Source: Lentimonas sp. CC4
Lineage (GTDB): Bacteria; Verrucomicrobiota; Verrucomicrobiia; Opitutales; Coraliomargaritaceae
Direction of reading: 5' to 3'
NCBI RefSeq assembly: GCF_902728235.1
Contig: NZ_CACVBO010000002.1
Coordinates: 310,001 to 374,000, forward strand
Length of the DNA stretch: 64,000 nucleotides
The notes beneath the pieces are model-generated. The model saw only the letters and a list, made by a program, of their open reading frames with translations. It searched no databases and was not told the DNA's origin. This document shows positions 63,977 to 64,000 of the stretch, one piece after another (position 1 is the stretch's first letter; every line of letters starts with the position of its first letter). A program made the translations under genes and the position numbers.

Positions 63977-64000
63977 ACAACCTGATTGCTAAACCTGAAT

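Overview
The window reads as an accessory polysaccharide-degradation region of a marine Verrucomicrobiota bacterium, most likely Opitutae/Puniceicoccaceae (Lentimonas- or Coraliomargarita-like). The basis is the mix of PEP-CTERM surface proteins, many S1 sulfatases and GH29 alpha-L-fucosidases, discoidin-type sensor kinases, and start codons with A/T-rich leaders that lack Shine-Dalgarno motifs. I count 15 formylglycine sulfatases, 9 GH29 or GH29-like genes (one broken by an in-frame TAG), a GH97, a GH172 (DUF2961) protein, a beta-propeller hydrolase candidate and 4 esterase genes, one of which carries two esterase domains and a fucolectin-like domain. Nearly all enzymes have signal peptides. 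The inferred substrate is a sulfated, acetylated fucose-rich glycan such as fucoidan. No transporter, SusC/SusD pair, fucose catabolic gene, sulfatase-activating enzyme, tRNA, rRNA, transposase or CRISPR array was seen.

Layout: 1-808 is the end of a LamG/PEP-CTERM gene. Three similar cassettes follow at 1038-6376, 26343-32619 and 37144-42413. Each has, on the minus strand, a NarL-type response regulator and a discoidin-sensor histidine kinase; divergent from them a PEP-CTERM protein gene; and just downstream a GH29 gene. Between and after the cassettes are plus-strand enzyme operons: 6656-8182; 8710-12515; 12946-17619; 17808-26204; 31024-37081; 40983-58020 (11 genes in about 17 kb); 58325-59887; and 60960-63976. 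Gene-poor, repeat-rich stretches lie at 8183-8709, 29008-30142 and 59888-60959.

The most interesting signal is a candidate operator found 11 times. It has two 4-bp arms around an 8-bp core resembling GTAAACGA, placed 26-28 bp upstream of a plausible -10 hexamer. It precedes almost every plus-strand transcription unit, including all three PEP-CTERM genes of the cassettes. Its centre would sit near -43, where activators bind next to RNA polymerase. The simplest reading is a regulon: kinases sense glycan fragments outside the cytoplasmic membrane, the regulators bind these sites, and the surface proteins, sulfatases, esterases and fucosidases are induced together. The link between the regulators and the sites is inference.

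Other notable points are REP-like palindromes read in frame between the signal peptide and catalytic domain of several sulfatases, a mosaic pair of GH29 paralogues suggesting gene conversion, a GH29-like trio lacking the usual HHDG signature, and a dispersed palindromic repeat in three copies.
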